Of a DNA stretch of 64,000 bases, positions 1 through 11,718 are shown piece after piece. The notes beneath the pieces are model-generated. The model was not told the DNA's origin and ran no database searches. It was given only the letters and a program-made list of their open reading frames with translations. Source of the stretch: Armillaria gallica (lineage: Eukaryota; Basidiomycota; Agaricomycetes; Agaricales; Physalacriaceae). Every line of letters starts with the position of its first letter. The stretch's first letter is position 1. Made by a program: the position numbers and the translations under genes. The stretch spans positions 3,844,001 to 3,908,000 of the forward strand of contig JBANDB010000004.1 in NCBI GenBank assembly GCA_037576215.1. The letters are read 5' to 3'.

Positions 1-333
1 GCTTGAACGGTCTTCTCCCATTCCTTCGGATGCTAGTACGTTTGCCACCTCTCGTGTTTGCTTTCTTCCTTCCTGATCATGTTGCCTTCAGCCGGTGGGA
101 CCCATTCATTTGAGAGTGTCACTGCTTCAGCTTCCCACCATCCCCTTCTTAGGGGTGAATGGCCTCTCTCTCCCATCGTCAAGGGTCCCAGAATTGCTAC
201 TCTTCCAGTTCCGTCTCGGGAGGCTAGTGTGGTGGCTAAAGGGGACTCAGGCGATGAAGTCGACGCACTCATTGATCAAATCACAAGCTCCCCCATTCAT
301 CCTTCTCCGGATGGTGCGCCAGGGGTGGCTTGA
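1..333 (+). CDS. 3' end of a spliced gene, product unknown (partial)
   Basis: The reading frame enters from outside the window (frame 2, positions 2-35). It crosses a probable 56-nt intron at 36-91, with donor GTACGT and a pyrimidine tract ending in TTCAG. It then runs from 92 to a TGA at 331-333. Joining the exons keeps one open frame with no internal stop, which supports the splice. The visible tail of about 90 residues is rich in Ser, Pro and Ala, ends in an acidic stretch (GDSGDEVDALIDQI), and shows no domain I recognise. It lies on the same strand as the spliced gene at 1000-2496 and antisense to the element A polyprotein, so it may be a second accessory gene of that element. However, its last 300 bases lack the ACTAGT motif, so it could equally belong to a neighbouring unit. 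Confidence 0.45.
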
Positions 334-999
334 TCTGTCAGCCTTGGGCTTTTTAAAATGCGAACGTTTTCACTATGGTTTTTTGTGCATGCCTTTAGGG
401 CATATGTTTCTTTCTTATTAGCTAGTGCCATAAGTGTGGATAGGCACCTAAATACAAATATTTTCGTATGCTTGCTCTCTCTGTGCGATGTGAGGTTGTT
501 TGTAAGGAATACATCTAAGTCTCTTTTCCCATGAGACTAGTGAAGCTCTTGCCCAATCGAGGTGTTTTAATCATCTTGCAAGGTCACTAGTGACCCTAAA
601 GGTGACTAGTGAACTCGTTCAAAATTACAAGTCCACTAGTGACTTAGAATCTCCACTAGTGTCCGATCGTGATTGCACTATTGGCGATCGATTAGATCTT
701 GGTTCGATTCCTTCATCACTAGTCATTTCAATTCGACTGGGGTATTCCTTTTGACAGGTCGATATTGCATGAGCGGTGTTATTCATGGTCTGGACCTTAG
801 TAATTTATCATTGAAATTTTTGCGAAATTTTTCGTCGAGATTTTTACTAAGTCCAAGCGCACAGTTCTCCCCCACACTATAAATTCAACGTCCTCGTTGA
901 CTAGTCACTTCGTCGTCTCACTAGTGGACTTCTTTCCGTGACTAGCTTCATCACTCAAAAGGTTTTCCAACTTTCTATCAAAAATTCTCATTACTAGTC
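334..999 (+). promoter_or_regulatory. ACTAGT-rich intergenic/promoter region with TATA box
   Basis: This non-coding stretch separates the two plus-strand spliced genes. From 536 onward it carries nine ACTAGT palindromes, several as CACTAGTG or GACTAGTC; the last is one base upstream of the start codon at 1000. A clear TATAAA at 878-883 lies about 117 bases before that ATG and is the likely core promoter of the downstream gene. No ORF with coding character is visible. Confidence 0.5.
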
Positions 1000-2496
1000 A
1001 TGTCCAATCCTGCCGGTGTCACTCTCCTCATTGTTCAAGGCAACGATGCCATCCAAGCCACTGACACGTTGTGGGAGGTCAGAAAAAAGGGCATACCCTT
1101 GGAGACTATCATTGACCAGGGCAAGAGTGTTTGCGCTATTGGAGTAGGTGGATAATAGTCATGTTTACACTAAACTTTTCGCTGACTAGTGCCCTAGGCA
1201 CAGCTTATTATCCATCACGCCGCTGCTATCATAGGTGACCCGAAGGCTGAAGACATGTGTTTTCGCATGAAGCAGGTTTTTGAGCACATCCTTGATGAGC
1301 ATCCGACCACCCCGACATTCAAGGACTACCACACCGTTCGTTCCTTTACTGGGACTATTCATAGTGAGCGCAAAAAGCGGGCAGCAGCTCTAGCGAGTGA
1401 TATCACCACTGCTACCACTCCTCCTGCACCTGCGCCTGCTGCTCCTGCCCAAACCGTGGCCACTAGTGGCAAGGCTAAGGCTTCTAAGGCAGTGAGTACC
1501 TCACTAGTTATTGTTCTTTCACTTTCTGACTGACTGTTTCGACCATTAGCCTGCCAAACGAAGCTGTCGTCTTGCTAAGTCACAGGCTATCATCGAGGAC
1601 TCGTCCGATGGAGAGGCTAGCATTGTTGCAGCAACTGAGGAGGATATGGTCATGGGTAACCCTGATGCTTCCAATGTGCTGCAGGAAACTGACTCGGTAT
1701 TGTTTACCTTAGCTACTGTTCATCGCAAGGCTGATACCGTCATTTCACAGTTTGAACAGATGAATATTGACGAAGATGTCGATGTCATTGTCAATCATGA
1801 CCCTACTTCCGGTAACATCGTTGAAGGACACAAGATTATGCTCCCCAAGTTTCTCAAGAACAAGAAGGTTGCTCAGGCTGCTCAGGTTAGTCTACTAGTC
1901 GGGTTTTCTTCTTTACTAGTCTAAGGTTTTCTTTCAGAGGGAAAAGGAGAAGGCAGAGCGTCATGCCGAGGCTATTCAGGTGATTTTATATCACTAGTAG
2001 CTGACTTTGACTCATCTTTACACAATTACCAGGCCGCCGAAGCGATTATCGCCAAAGAGAAGGCCAATGAGGCTGCTATACAAGCCAGGAAGCATCCTCG
2101 TGCCTCGGCTGACCATGCTTTCAAGGATTCCCCTTTCACTATTGCTGGTATGTGCTTACTAGTGAGCTTTGCGATGCACTATTGACCCTCTTTCTTTTAC
2201 TAGCAGCTGACTTAGCTATCAACAACAAGGCTAGTCAGAGCACTGTTGATGCTGCAGCTGCACTAGTCAGTGCTGGAGATCATGTCAATCCTTCTGAGAG
2301 TGTTTTATGCTCTAGAGAGGCTGATCTTCGCAACGACGTGATCGCTACAACCCATAAGATCAAGTACTTGCTTAAGTACCACAAGTTTGTGGTTGCTCAT
2401 CATGGCCAAGTCATCAAGCAGCTCGAAAGTTGTCTTTCGGTACCTATGGAAGACGAATCTCCAGCTCCCGTTGCTTCTAGTTCCAAGCTTGACTAG
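1000..2496 (+). CDS. spliced accessory gene antisense to element A pol, function unknown
   Basis: Six exons are inferred: 1000-1143, 1204-1491, 1550-1885, 1938-1979, 2033-2147 and 2207-2496. All five introns are 52-60 nt with GT/AG ends, and every junction keeps frame. The product is about 400 residues. It has basic, nuclear-protein-like stretches after residues 80 and 140 (SERKKR, KAKASKA), an Ala/Pro-rich linker, and a Lys/Glu/Ala-rich segment that could form a helix or coiled coil (REKEKAERHAEAIQ...). I recognise no catalytic motif and no named domain. All five introns contain ACTAGT, and the stop codon TAG itself lies inside an ACTAGT. It converges on the 3' end of pol (2669). By analogy with plant elements that carry an extra antisense gene, it may be an element-encoded regulator. 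This function is inference only. Confidence 0.6.
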
Positions 2497-2668
2497 TACC
2501 AGTCATTCAGAACGGTCACTAGTCACCATATATAAAAGTTTTCAATCACTAGTCTGTCGTTTCTCATAATTTCCAACTGCTTAGATACAGTATCTAGCAT
2601 ACACCATCATTACTTAGCAATATAAAGTGTGTTTGATTGTTCTAGCCTGCAGTTTTCGAGCTTTTAAG

Positions 2669-5281
2669 TCAACTAGTGATGGGGACTTTGTTGTCTTCAT
2701 CACTATTGCTATCATATTCATCCAGCTGAAGGTATCCTTCAGCCTCTGAACCTGAATCTTCGCTGTCAGACTCACTAGTGTTGCTCTGTTGCAGCCTAAC
2801 TCGGTCTATACCATATAGTTTCTTGCCTAAGGGCTGATAGTGATATTCTGTTGGGACAGACTCGTCACTAGTCACCAACTCCTTAAGAGTTTGGGGACTT
2901 ACATCGATCAAATCATGAATTTTCTTGGGTAACTCGATACTATGCCTCGCATGGTATGGAATTACTCTAAACTGAGCGACTGTGCTGCCCACTAGGGATC
3001 CATCCAACTCTGCTAAGACATAAGAACCACCTCTAGTCCTTCTGATAATGACTAGTGGTCCCAAATACCTTGGCTCCATCTTGCTATCGAGACTTTCCTC
3101 GACTCGCGTGTTCCACATAAGCACCAGTTGACCTGGTTTGAAGTCGTAATTGACGATAGTGGCCTTGTGCTCGCATTGGTAGCATAGTACAGTATTGAGC
3201 TTATTCTTATTAATTTTCTGTCACATGGCCATTACATGTTTGGCGTGCTTGGCTAGTGCTGTCGCCCTCATACCAATAAGGTCTTCGGTGCTCAAGATTC
3301 CACTTGGGGGCTTGACTAGCCAAGTAGCTTCAACTATGTCAAGGGATACTATTGGATGTGTGCCTAGTGCCATGAAATATGGTGAGCAACCGGTACCGCG
3401 TTTGATAGTGATACGGTCCGCCCACAACACATGCAGTAGGAAGTAAAACCACTTCTTTGGGTTGCCACTAGTCGCCTTAAATAGCAATTGATGAATGTCC
3501 CAATGGCCTCTTTCAATTTTTCCATTCGCTTGTGAGTTGTAAGGAGTGATCTTTATGCCGGTGATGCCATACTTGTCACTTAGCCACTGTATAACTGCGA
3601 CCCAAGGTCTGCCGTTATCAGTTACTATTTCATTGGGACAGCCCCACCTGCATATCACATCCTCAAAGAACCAAACTGCAATTGCTTTAGCATTTTCTTG
3701 CTGTAAGGCCCTTGCTTCAGGCCAAGACGATAACGAGTCGCGTGCATGAACTATATACCTGCACTTATTAGAAACCAGGGTCATAACTATAGTATCGCAG
3801 TGTACTTTCTGGAATAGTGAAGGCGTCTCGGTGACAGAGGGTGGAATACGGACCATAGTCTTCTGTCTGACTTGACATAAATGACAAGACTTGACATACC
3901 AACTTATGTCTCGTTCTAACTCTGGCCACCAAAACTGTTGCTCCAACAGTGACTTAGTCACGTAAAAGCCTCTATGTCCTAACGAGTCATGTGCTGATCT
4001 CATCATATACATTCGATGCTCTTTATCCACTACTAGCTGATGGTCTCCTTCAGTACTGCATCTATATAGTCTGCCTTCTTTGTCCAAGAAGAAGTTATGG
4101 CAGTACTGCTTGAAAGTCAAGTACTGCTTGTCGTTAAGTCCTTCTGGGCAGTGCCTAGGGTTCCTCAACCAAGTCCTGATATGTGGTAGCTGTCTGTCTT
4201 GCACTAGTCCACTACTAGTCCGTTGTTTCTCTAGATAGTCCTCTCTTTTGTTAGGATCGAACTTATACTCGAGATCAGGAATGAGTGGAGTCGCTTTCAA
4301 GAACTGGTATATGGTTTCATTGGTTTTCTCCTGTGCTAAGTAAAGATTTCTTAGTTCTAGTTCATGAGAGTGTGCTTCATCTAATTCTGCAGAAAAATCG
4401 TCAATACTAGTGGCTAGTGTGTGCATGTAACCACCTTGACTATCAATTTCATTCTTAAATTCCTCTAGTTCCTTCGGCAGCTCACTAGTCCTTTCCACTA
4501 CTTCAAACTGCAAAGGGCCATGGTCCTCTAGCTTGTAGTCCTCCAAGTCAGGATGGATCTCGTCACCAGGTTGCACATCTTGCCTCGATAGTCCATCAGC
4601 AGGGAAAGTACTACCTTTCACATGTCGAAGGGTGAAATGAAACATCAAGATATCCTCTATCCAATGATTGATAGTGGCATTTGGTCCCATTCCTGGGTTG
4701 CTTAGCATACCCTTGATGTACTGCGCATTGGTTTCAACCACTAAGTTGCGAATTCCAATAAGCCAATACTGACAAGCCTTTAAAGCTCACAATAGTCCAT
4801 ACAACTCGCGTTTGGGCTGTGAAAACCGTGCTTCTCTTTTGTTCATAGTGATCGAGCCAAAGCGCACATAATAGTGCTTAGTAGGATCCTTCTCGTCGAC
4901 TTGATAGATGTAGAATCCAACAGCTTTGTACGAAGTATCAATGCATAGACCCACTTCTGCATCACTAGTGAGGTCAATCGGTCGAATAGCCGGACTAGTC
5001 ACGACTGCATGCTTGAGCTTGTCCATGGCTAGCTGCTGTTCAGCTTCCCACTCAAAAGGAACATTGAGTCGCGTCAACTTGACTAGTGGTTCCGCTATCT
5101 TTGAATAGTCCCTTATAAACTTTCGACAGACTCCACAAGTGCCCAGGAAGGCTTGTACATCCGTGAGGTGCTGGCAAGGACCCCAACGACTGATGACTCC
5201 AGCTCTATCAGGTTCGATTTTTCTTCCTTCATACGTGCATAGATGACCAACCACCATCATTTCCTCAACACACAAGAACGT
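2669..5281 (-). pseudogene. element A pol, 3' part: RNaseH and integrase
   Basis: The minus-strand frame holds the end of the RT thumb and RNaseH-like region (5281 to about 4700), then an HHCC integrase zinc motif (H..H near SAHDSLGHRGF, CHLCQV) and a DDE integrase core. The three acidic residues are visible in HCDTIVM, IVTDNGRPW and QANGKIERGHWD. A C-terminal segment with an acidic, Ser/Asp-rich tail ends at a TGA directly after ACTAGT. There is no chromodomain. Two internal TGA codons break the frame; the first aligns with Arg of element B (YGLFRALHAC), and both fit a CGA origin. The part upstream is separated by the solo LTR at 5282-6990. The gene is non-functional as it stands. Confidence 0.85.
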
Positions 5282-6990
5282 TGACGAGGCTGGTGACGGG
5301 CACCCGTGAAACTGAGCACGGCCTAGCGTGAACACACACCAAACTCAACTCAACCCCACTAAACACACACACACACAATCTCCTTAAGTGCAGAGGGGAG
5401 CAAGGATTTTAATTCCACTTGCGCACCGACAGTATCCCAATTTCTCTCAGTGAGCTCGCTAGAACGATACGTGCAACAACGTAGTATTTTCAAGCTAGTC
5501 TCAAATTCTCTAGCTCTTCAGAGCTTTTTACAAGAGAGCACGGTGAACCATGCAACCCTCAAGGCAAAATATATTTCAATAGCCAGAACACACAGATGCA
5601 CAGATCCGCAAGTTGACCAAGTTCGGTCAGTGAGCTCGCTAAGTATGACTCGCTGCTAGATCTAATCCGCACATGATGCTGCCTTTCTCTTAGTGGCTAA
5701 ACCTGACTTCCAAACTCATCACGATGGAGGCCCTCGGCACTCCCACTCAAGTCTTAATTACTTTCAGAACCATCCCCGCAAGTCTTCACACACAGTGCGC
5801 TCGCCCTAACAACGGTGCTGCGAGGTCCAACTGCGCACACCTGTCACACTTCGTGCAACTGCTAGAACAGCTCAAGCTGGCTGATTCCCTTGCAACTACT
5901 TCTAGACCTACACAGAGGCCGACACAACACAAATTCTCTTTTTACACTGAACCAGAAAAGGAACAGAGCTTTTCTCTCAGATTTATCTCAGCAAACTCTC
6001 AAGATGGGTGCAGCGTCACTGCCCCGAATCTCCTTCTTATCTCAAGTAAACCGAAGTTTTTATCCAAAAGGTTTCTCTTGTTCTATTTCTCTGTGAGCTC
6101 ACTAAACTTGCGTTCTAGCCGATGCTCAAAGCTACTAACTCTTACGCATCGCAACAAGTCCAGATCCAAACTGAAACTTTATTACTGTATGTGAGGGGTA
6201 GGTATCTTGCCTTTAATATGTGAAAATCTACTCTACTTATACTACGGAAGATTGATTGTTACAAACAGATTTTTCGTAATTTACTTCTTTTTCGGCCGGG
6301 TATCCCTCATCCGAGTTGGCCCCACGCTCTAGGCAGCACGCCACTTGTTCCTCTTTTTAGTATTCTCAAAGAGCTAAGCGGTGTCTACATCGCTTGCCCT
6401 AGCAGCAGAGTAGCTCGCGAGCATGCACTCAATAGCTGCTTAATCCTCGATCACCGATCACCCTTCATATTCGGCTTTCGGGTCTGCTCCACAGGTGACA
6501 GCATCATGTTCTAGACTCAGTAACCAAGAAATGCCTCAGCTTTCCAGTCCACTCGCTACTTCCATCGGCCGAAGCCTGTTTCTAGGCCATGCCCGGCGTT
6601 CTCTTGATTACCCCGTGCGTGATATCATTTTTCCGGATCTCCAGGGACCATGCGTCATAGATTACAGACATGTCGTTATCTAAATTAGCCTCGGCCCACG
6701 TACAAGCATCCCACTCCAGCTGAGTCCTCTATTGCAAATGGGTGGTTTGGCAATCTAGCATGCCCTTCGGCCTTGTTGCTGTGCATGCCCGTAAGGTACA
6801 GTGCCATGACAAAGTCCTTATGTTTTAATCCTGTTGCTTCTTTTTCTGTTATAGAGCTCTCTACCTTGGTGACCTTGCTTCTTTGCGTGCCACTTGCACT
6901 GTCAGCCCGCTCGCAATGCCTCTGCATTGCTAAAGTGTAAGTTATGACGTTTTGCAAAATTACACCCTTAGACACGCTGTGGGCGTGACA
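5282..6990 (-). mobile_element. solo LTR of the element B family inserted in element A pol
   Basis: On the minus strand this 1709-bp unit starts TGTCACG and ends CGTCA, so it has TG...CA ends. It is flanked by a 4-bp target duplication ACGT (5278-5281 and 6991-6994). Removing it restores the pol reading across the junction (..FSGPKTFLCVEE..). It is highly similar to the sequence at 33,930-35,462, the 5' LTR of element B, and the differences are mostly CpG to TpG/CpA. A TATA-like core (minus TATAAG at 6236-6241) and CA-rich tracts are present. It has no coding capacity and no ACTAGT, so it arrived after the motif had built up in element A. Confidence 0.88.
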
Positions 6991-6994
6991 ACGT

Positions 6995-8440
6995 CTTAGG
7001 TCCAGAGAAGGTACCTCCACAATATTTCATCTGTTGAACCACTCAATTCATGTTCTGCATATGTTCCCATACAAAATGATGAATCCCAGGGTTTTCTGGA
7101 ATAGTTTCAAAGCCCCCATCCTCAGTTTCATAGTGGGTTTTGGGCCCTCATACAGGTACATCATTGATATAGGGACGAGTGACATGTGGTATTTCTTCTT
7201 GTAGGATATGCATTACATCTTCATGGAATATTGGTACCGAATTAGTCCAACCCATTGGTAATTTCACTAGTCACATCGAACCAAAAGGAGTTTGGAACGT
7301 AGTATAGTCTCTGGATCCAATAGCGATATCTTGCTTGTCATATCCAACATACAAGTCCAAACATCCTCCACACGCCCTTCCTGCAAAATGCTCGGATAGT
7401 TCGTCTGTGGCCAGCGGAATCCCAGAATGCATGATAGTCACTGCATTCAGAGGCTCCAAACTATGCACTAGTCGAAGACTTTTACCGTCTTTCTTAATTA
7501 CACAGAACCACCTTGATCTGTAGGAGGAATTAGACGGTTCATATACACCAGCGTCGATCTTGGATTTAATAATCTGACAGACCTCCTCGTAGATTCCGGG
7601 CAGGATGGGGATATTCTTCAAAACCCATGGAGTGTGCGGTACTACAGGAATATCTATTGGCAGGAAGAAGTCCTCCCAGAAATGCCCATGTTCCATGTCA
7701 TCCCAAGCAAAAGCTTGCTCTTGGATAGTCATAAAATGGTGCATTAGCTTGCGCTCTTCTGGCCATAGAAATCCTTCTGGATGGTTTTCGTCAATCTTAG
7801 CTTTTCTTTCAGGAGTATAGCATGCTGTAGGCACGTATTCTGGTGGGCTAGTGCTCAATAGTGGGATGTCCTTGAGGGGATCACCCTTAATGTCTCTCAC
7901 TATTCGAAATTTGTCTGGCAGATCGCCTAATAGTGGCTTTACTTTTAGTGCTACAGGCTTATATTTCTTACTAGCGAGCACTGCGACTGGCTTAAAGTCG
8001 GGGCTCTTCATACGCGCACCAAGGTGCTCAAAACCGGGGACTAGTGCCGTCCTTTTCTTTGTAGGTTGGCTAGTCTTTGATTTTGCATGCAAGTTATCAA
8101 CTAGTACATTATAGATTGGGATTTCATTATCATCTAGTAACGGAGAGCCATCACTAGTGTGCTCGCACACATGATATTGCATTTTATAGCCTTCTGGAAC
8201 TACCTTACCTTGGAAGTAAGAGTTCAATAGTCCCTTGGCTTGCTCATCTTGCAAAAGGTTTTCTTCGCTAGCCATCAAAGCCATGAGAAAGCTGTTGCGT
8301 AGCTCTTTCTTCGAGAAACTAGCGCCTTCCTTTGGCTTCATATAGCCTTCAATCTCAAACTTACCATCACTAGTCTGCACAATTTGCAGAGCTAACTCTC
8401 CTTGATCGTTCATCAATTCATCGAGTTCAAATGAAAACCC
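6995..8440 (-). pseudogene. element A pol, 5' part: reverse transcriptase
   Basis: This is a minus-strand RT domain. It shows the YRSRWFCVIKKDGKSLRLVH fingers motif, the first catalytic aspartate in CLDLYVGYD, and a GWTNS motif. The YxDD box is changed to YIND, which one CpG G-to-A change explains (ATCGAT to ATCAAT). Two internal TGAs (after GSM and after NDVPV) align with CGA or Arg positions in relatives. The frame is entered from the protease frame by a -1 shift at GGGTTTT (minus 8440-8434). The solo LTR at 5282-6990 interrupts its 3' end. It is dead as an enzyme. Confidence 0.85.
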
Positions 8441-9740
8441 TCTTCAGTAGCCTTAGGAACAGCTTTCACAACCCGAGGAGGCACACCCCGCAAGAAGGTT
8501 GGAATAGTGCACCTTCGACCAGTGTTAGGATCAGTGATAGTAATGATTTGGCCACCATCTGTGTGATTCCTGATTACACTCTCAGTGAGGACATCAAACG
8601 GACGGCCTAGTAGTACTTTATATGCGGGACTAGCGATGATGTGTATTTGCAAGTACACAGTGATATCATTGAAAAGGAACGGAACATTCCTCGCTAGCCC
8701 TAAGGTTTTCTCTAGTTGACCATTCGCACTCTGCATATGGATGGTAATGTCAGGATCCCAAGCTACTCCGAGCTTGGTTGCTATCGTACTAGCCATCGAT
8801 ACTATCTGCGAGCCTCCATCAACTACACTTTCTTCTTCGCCTGCGCCATTGATTACTGGATACACAGCTCGCAGACTAGCTGAGTCTTTCGCAACTATTA
8901 CCTGCTTAGGCTTTTCTCCTGGAACTAGTGAGTCAAGATACTGAAGATATGGGTCGGACATAATTAGAGAGCCAGCTGGTATCAAGCCAACATTGAATTG
9001 CACAGCCATAAACATCCCAGATGGCAAGTCATGGATGTCGATCGTGTCAGACTTCAAGGACAAGTCCTCACTAGTCGCGTCTTCTTCATCACTAGTCTCA
9101 CTAAATGGTAACGGGTTGGACTCAGGTTGAGTCTCCCCCACACTATACATCTGTTCGGTCACTGGCTGCATCGAAATCCTTTTCTTGGCCATCAACTTAG
9201 CAATCTCTTTCCTTAATGGCTCCGACAGATCCATAAGTTCTTCTGCATTTAGGACAATAGGCATTTTCAATACTTTAGACGCAACATCCTGCACTCTACC
9301 TTCCTTATGGATAGGCGGCATATGTTTATATGCTGGTGCTTTGGATTTATCGAATCTTACTTTAGTTTTCTTTTTGTTTGCACTGTCAGAGGGAAGGGGC
9401 ATGAAACTTACACTTGGAACTTTCCTAAAAGGTAGTTCTCACTGTGGGGCCTCATCCTCATCATCACTAGCATCTTCTACAGTAACCGGTTTCTTACTAG
9501 TGGGTCAGATAGTGGGAATTTCCACAATGACTTTCTTACTAGTGGGTACTCTTGGTACTGGTATTTCGTTTTCAGATTCATCAGATTCATCAGACACTGG
9601 TTCAATCACTTTCTTTACATATTTCTTCGGTTCAGTTCCCTTTGGTCAGTTTTTAAAATGGTCCTCCAGCTGTTTATGGGGAATAGTCATAGAGATCGAC
9701 TTATTCTTCCCTGTAGCCTTCATCAGACCCTTTCAAAACC
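8413..9740 (-). pseudogene. element A linker and aspartic protease
   Basis: This minus-strand frame runs from just after the gag stop to 8413. The first 110 codons are a charged, Ser/Asp/Lys-rich linker with four in-frame TGAs (at GF*KG, KN*PK, TI*PT, PQ*EL), each readable as CGA. From 9402 the frame is clean. A retropepsin-like core follows, with VVDGGSQIVSM in the place of the usual D-T/S-G and VLLGRPFDVL as the flap/ILG-type motif. Element B has the matching YDTGSQIVSM. The frame ends NSMN-TGA, and RT is read from the -1 frame. Asp-Gly-Gly instead of Asp-Ser/Thr-Gly is unusual and may reflect mutation. Confidence 0.75.
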
Positions 9741-11603
9741 CTATTGGGAAGACTCACCACCGCTAGTGCATGTGGCAACATACTGACCTTCGAAGTTCTG
9801 GCCACTAGTTGCATTCTGACTACCGGCCTGATTGAATAGTGACCTCATTTGGTTCAAAAACACATTAGGGTCAAAGGATTGATTCATTGGCTGACTACTA
9901 GTAGATGGTACAGGTGCTTGTAACAACTGAGGCTGAACCGATGTTGGAACATGAGTACTAGTCTGCCAATATTGCAGATCTTGGCGAAGTTTGTCAATTA
10001 CTTCATCTCTAGCATCTCGAGGCTTGTTCGCATACAAGGAAGTGTTATCAGGTATGTTGATATTGAATATACCAGTGGGCCCACTAACATCTTCCCAGAA
10101 CATCTGTTCTTGCCTTTTATTCAACGATGCAAGCATACGATCCATTGGGCAGAGATGAGCTGGCTCGCGCAGAATGGCTGTCCTGTCTATCATCATGAAC
10201 TTCTTATCGACAAGCTTCAACAAACCTTCTGCTACATGCTTCTGGATGTTCTGGCAATTCTTCACATAATGTCCAGGCTTCCAGTCATACCAGCAGTTGT
10301 TGTTTGATCCCACTCCCGAGTGTTCATTCTGAGGTCGCGATTGCTTAGACAAGGAGCTATTATTTCCACCTTGTTGAAAGGCTTTCAATATTTGTTCTTG
10401 ATGCTCCTTCGCCTGTTTCTCACTCACGTCAATGCAATCAAGTAAAGCAGCTACTTGCTGCTTCACATCTTCAAATTCTGCCTTGATTCCAGAACCACTA
10501 GTGGCTCCGGTCGATGATACACTTCCACTAGTCGCCGACAGAAGGTAACTAGTAGAGCTGTTGAGAGCGATATCATCTGCTTCAGCAACAACCTCATTGA
10601 GAGTGTGTATATCTTCATGCCTCTTGATGGGTCTTGCGACTACAGGTGCAGCAACAGCAGCACCTGCGGCAGCAGCAGGAGCAGGAGCAGGGGTGGGTGC
10701 ACTTGTCGCGTTTTTGATTCCACACTTGATACTCAATCGCGATGCGATGTTTTCTCTAAACGTGGGTGACAACGACTCGGTGAATTTTTCCACTAGTTCA
10801 TGATTCGTGACTAGCGCTGGAGGCTTCTGTAGTTTCTTGGCTTCAGTCAAGAACCTGCACTTGAATTTCAGGTATGACTCGCGCTCGTCAGCCCCAAGGT
10901 TCGAGAACTTACGTGAAATACGCGTGAGCCTCTCCCAAGTGCCTGTCTCTGCGTCTGCCGCCTCTGGATAGTTCTTCAAGATTGCATCCTTGAACTTGGC
11001 AAAGGTACCACCATCATACTCCTCCAATGCTTGCCATTCTTCTTCAGTACGCGCATCCGTGTACCTCACTAGTTTCTTCTTCTTCTTGTCGTCATCGGTG
11101 ATGCTATAGTCGGAGAATAAATCCTCCATCTGACCAAGGAAATGACGCAAGTTCTCAGGCTCATCGCTATCAAACTTGGGCATGTCCCTAGACGTCAGTC
11201 TAGGCATCTTTTGGGTGCTAGCAGACATGATCAGTCTACTAGTGGTTTGAATGGACTGGGAGTTCGATTGTCCAGGTGCTAGTGGGTTTGTTGATCCACT
11301 AGAGGGAGAAGGTCTTCGCTGTGGGCGTGGTGCAAGGGGTCTTGTCTGTTGGACGTTAAGATTTGCATTGATTCGCTGCTCTGTCCTAGCTTGTAGGCTA
11401 TCAGGCGGTGCAGTTGCACTTCATTTATTCTTTAATAAGTCGTAGTTAGACGGGACTCCAACACCAGCAGCTTTTGAATTGGCTGTTGATCTTCCTTTTG
11501 GTCTTGTGGCGGCACTATTAGGTGCTGGCCTCGAAGACGATGCTTGTGTGGGCTCTGTTACTCTAGCTTTGCCCTTTGCTTTCGCTGAGGCTTGGTTAGA
11601 CAG
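9741..11603 (-). pseudogene. element A gag
   Basis: The ATG-initiated frame starts at 11,228 and gives 495 residues. The same frame runs further upstream to about 11,603 through one TGA (KNK*SATA, probably CGA). It has a capsid-like helical region (RHFLGQMEDLFSDYSITDDD...) homologous to gag of element B, an Ala/Pro-rich linker, a coiled-coil-like stretch, and a degenerate knuckle region (CWYDWKPGHYVKNC, where the second Cys has become Tyr-Asp). It ends at TAG (9741-9743), followed directly by GGGTTTT. A short Lys/Arg/Ser-rich leader segment lies between the primer-binding site and the ATG. Confidence 0.8.
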
Positions 11604-11698
11604 ATTGCATACAAGCTGCTAGGTTGAATAGTAGTTTATTTAACAAGACTAGTGTCAAATAAAAGTCTTAATTCAACGAGATTATCAAGTCTGAAACT

Positions 11699-11716
11699 CC
11701 CTCACGGTGGGCTCCA
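11699..11716 (-). other. primer-binding site of element A
   Basis: On the minus strand the sequence TGGAGCCCACCGTGAGGG begins two bases after the LTR end (CATCA|TC|TGG). This is the usual position and TGG start of a tRNA-primed PBS. Element B has nearly the same PBS (24,579-24,596), so both families probably use the same tRNA. I cannot name that tRNA from the sequence. Confidence 0.7.
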
Positions 11717-11718
11717 GA

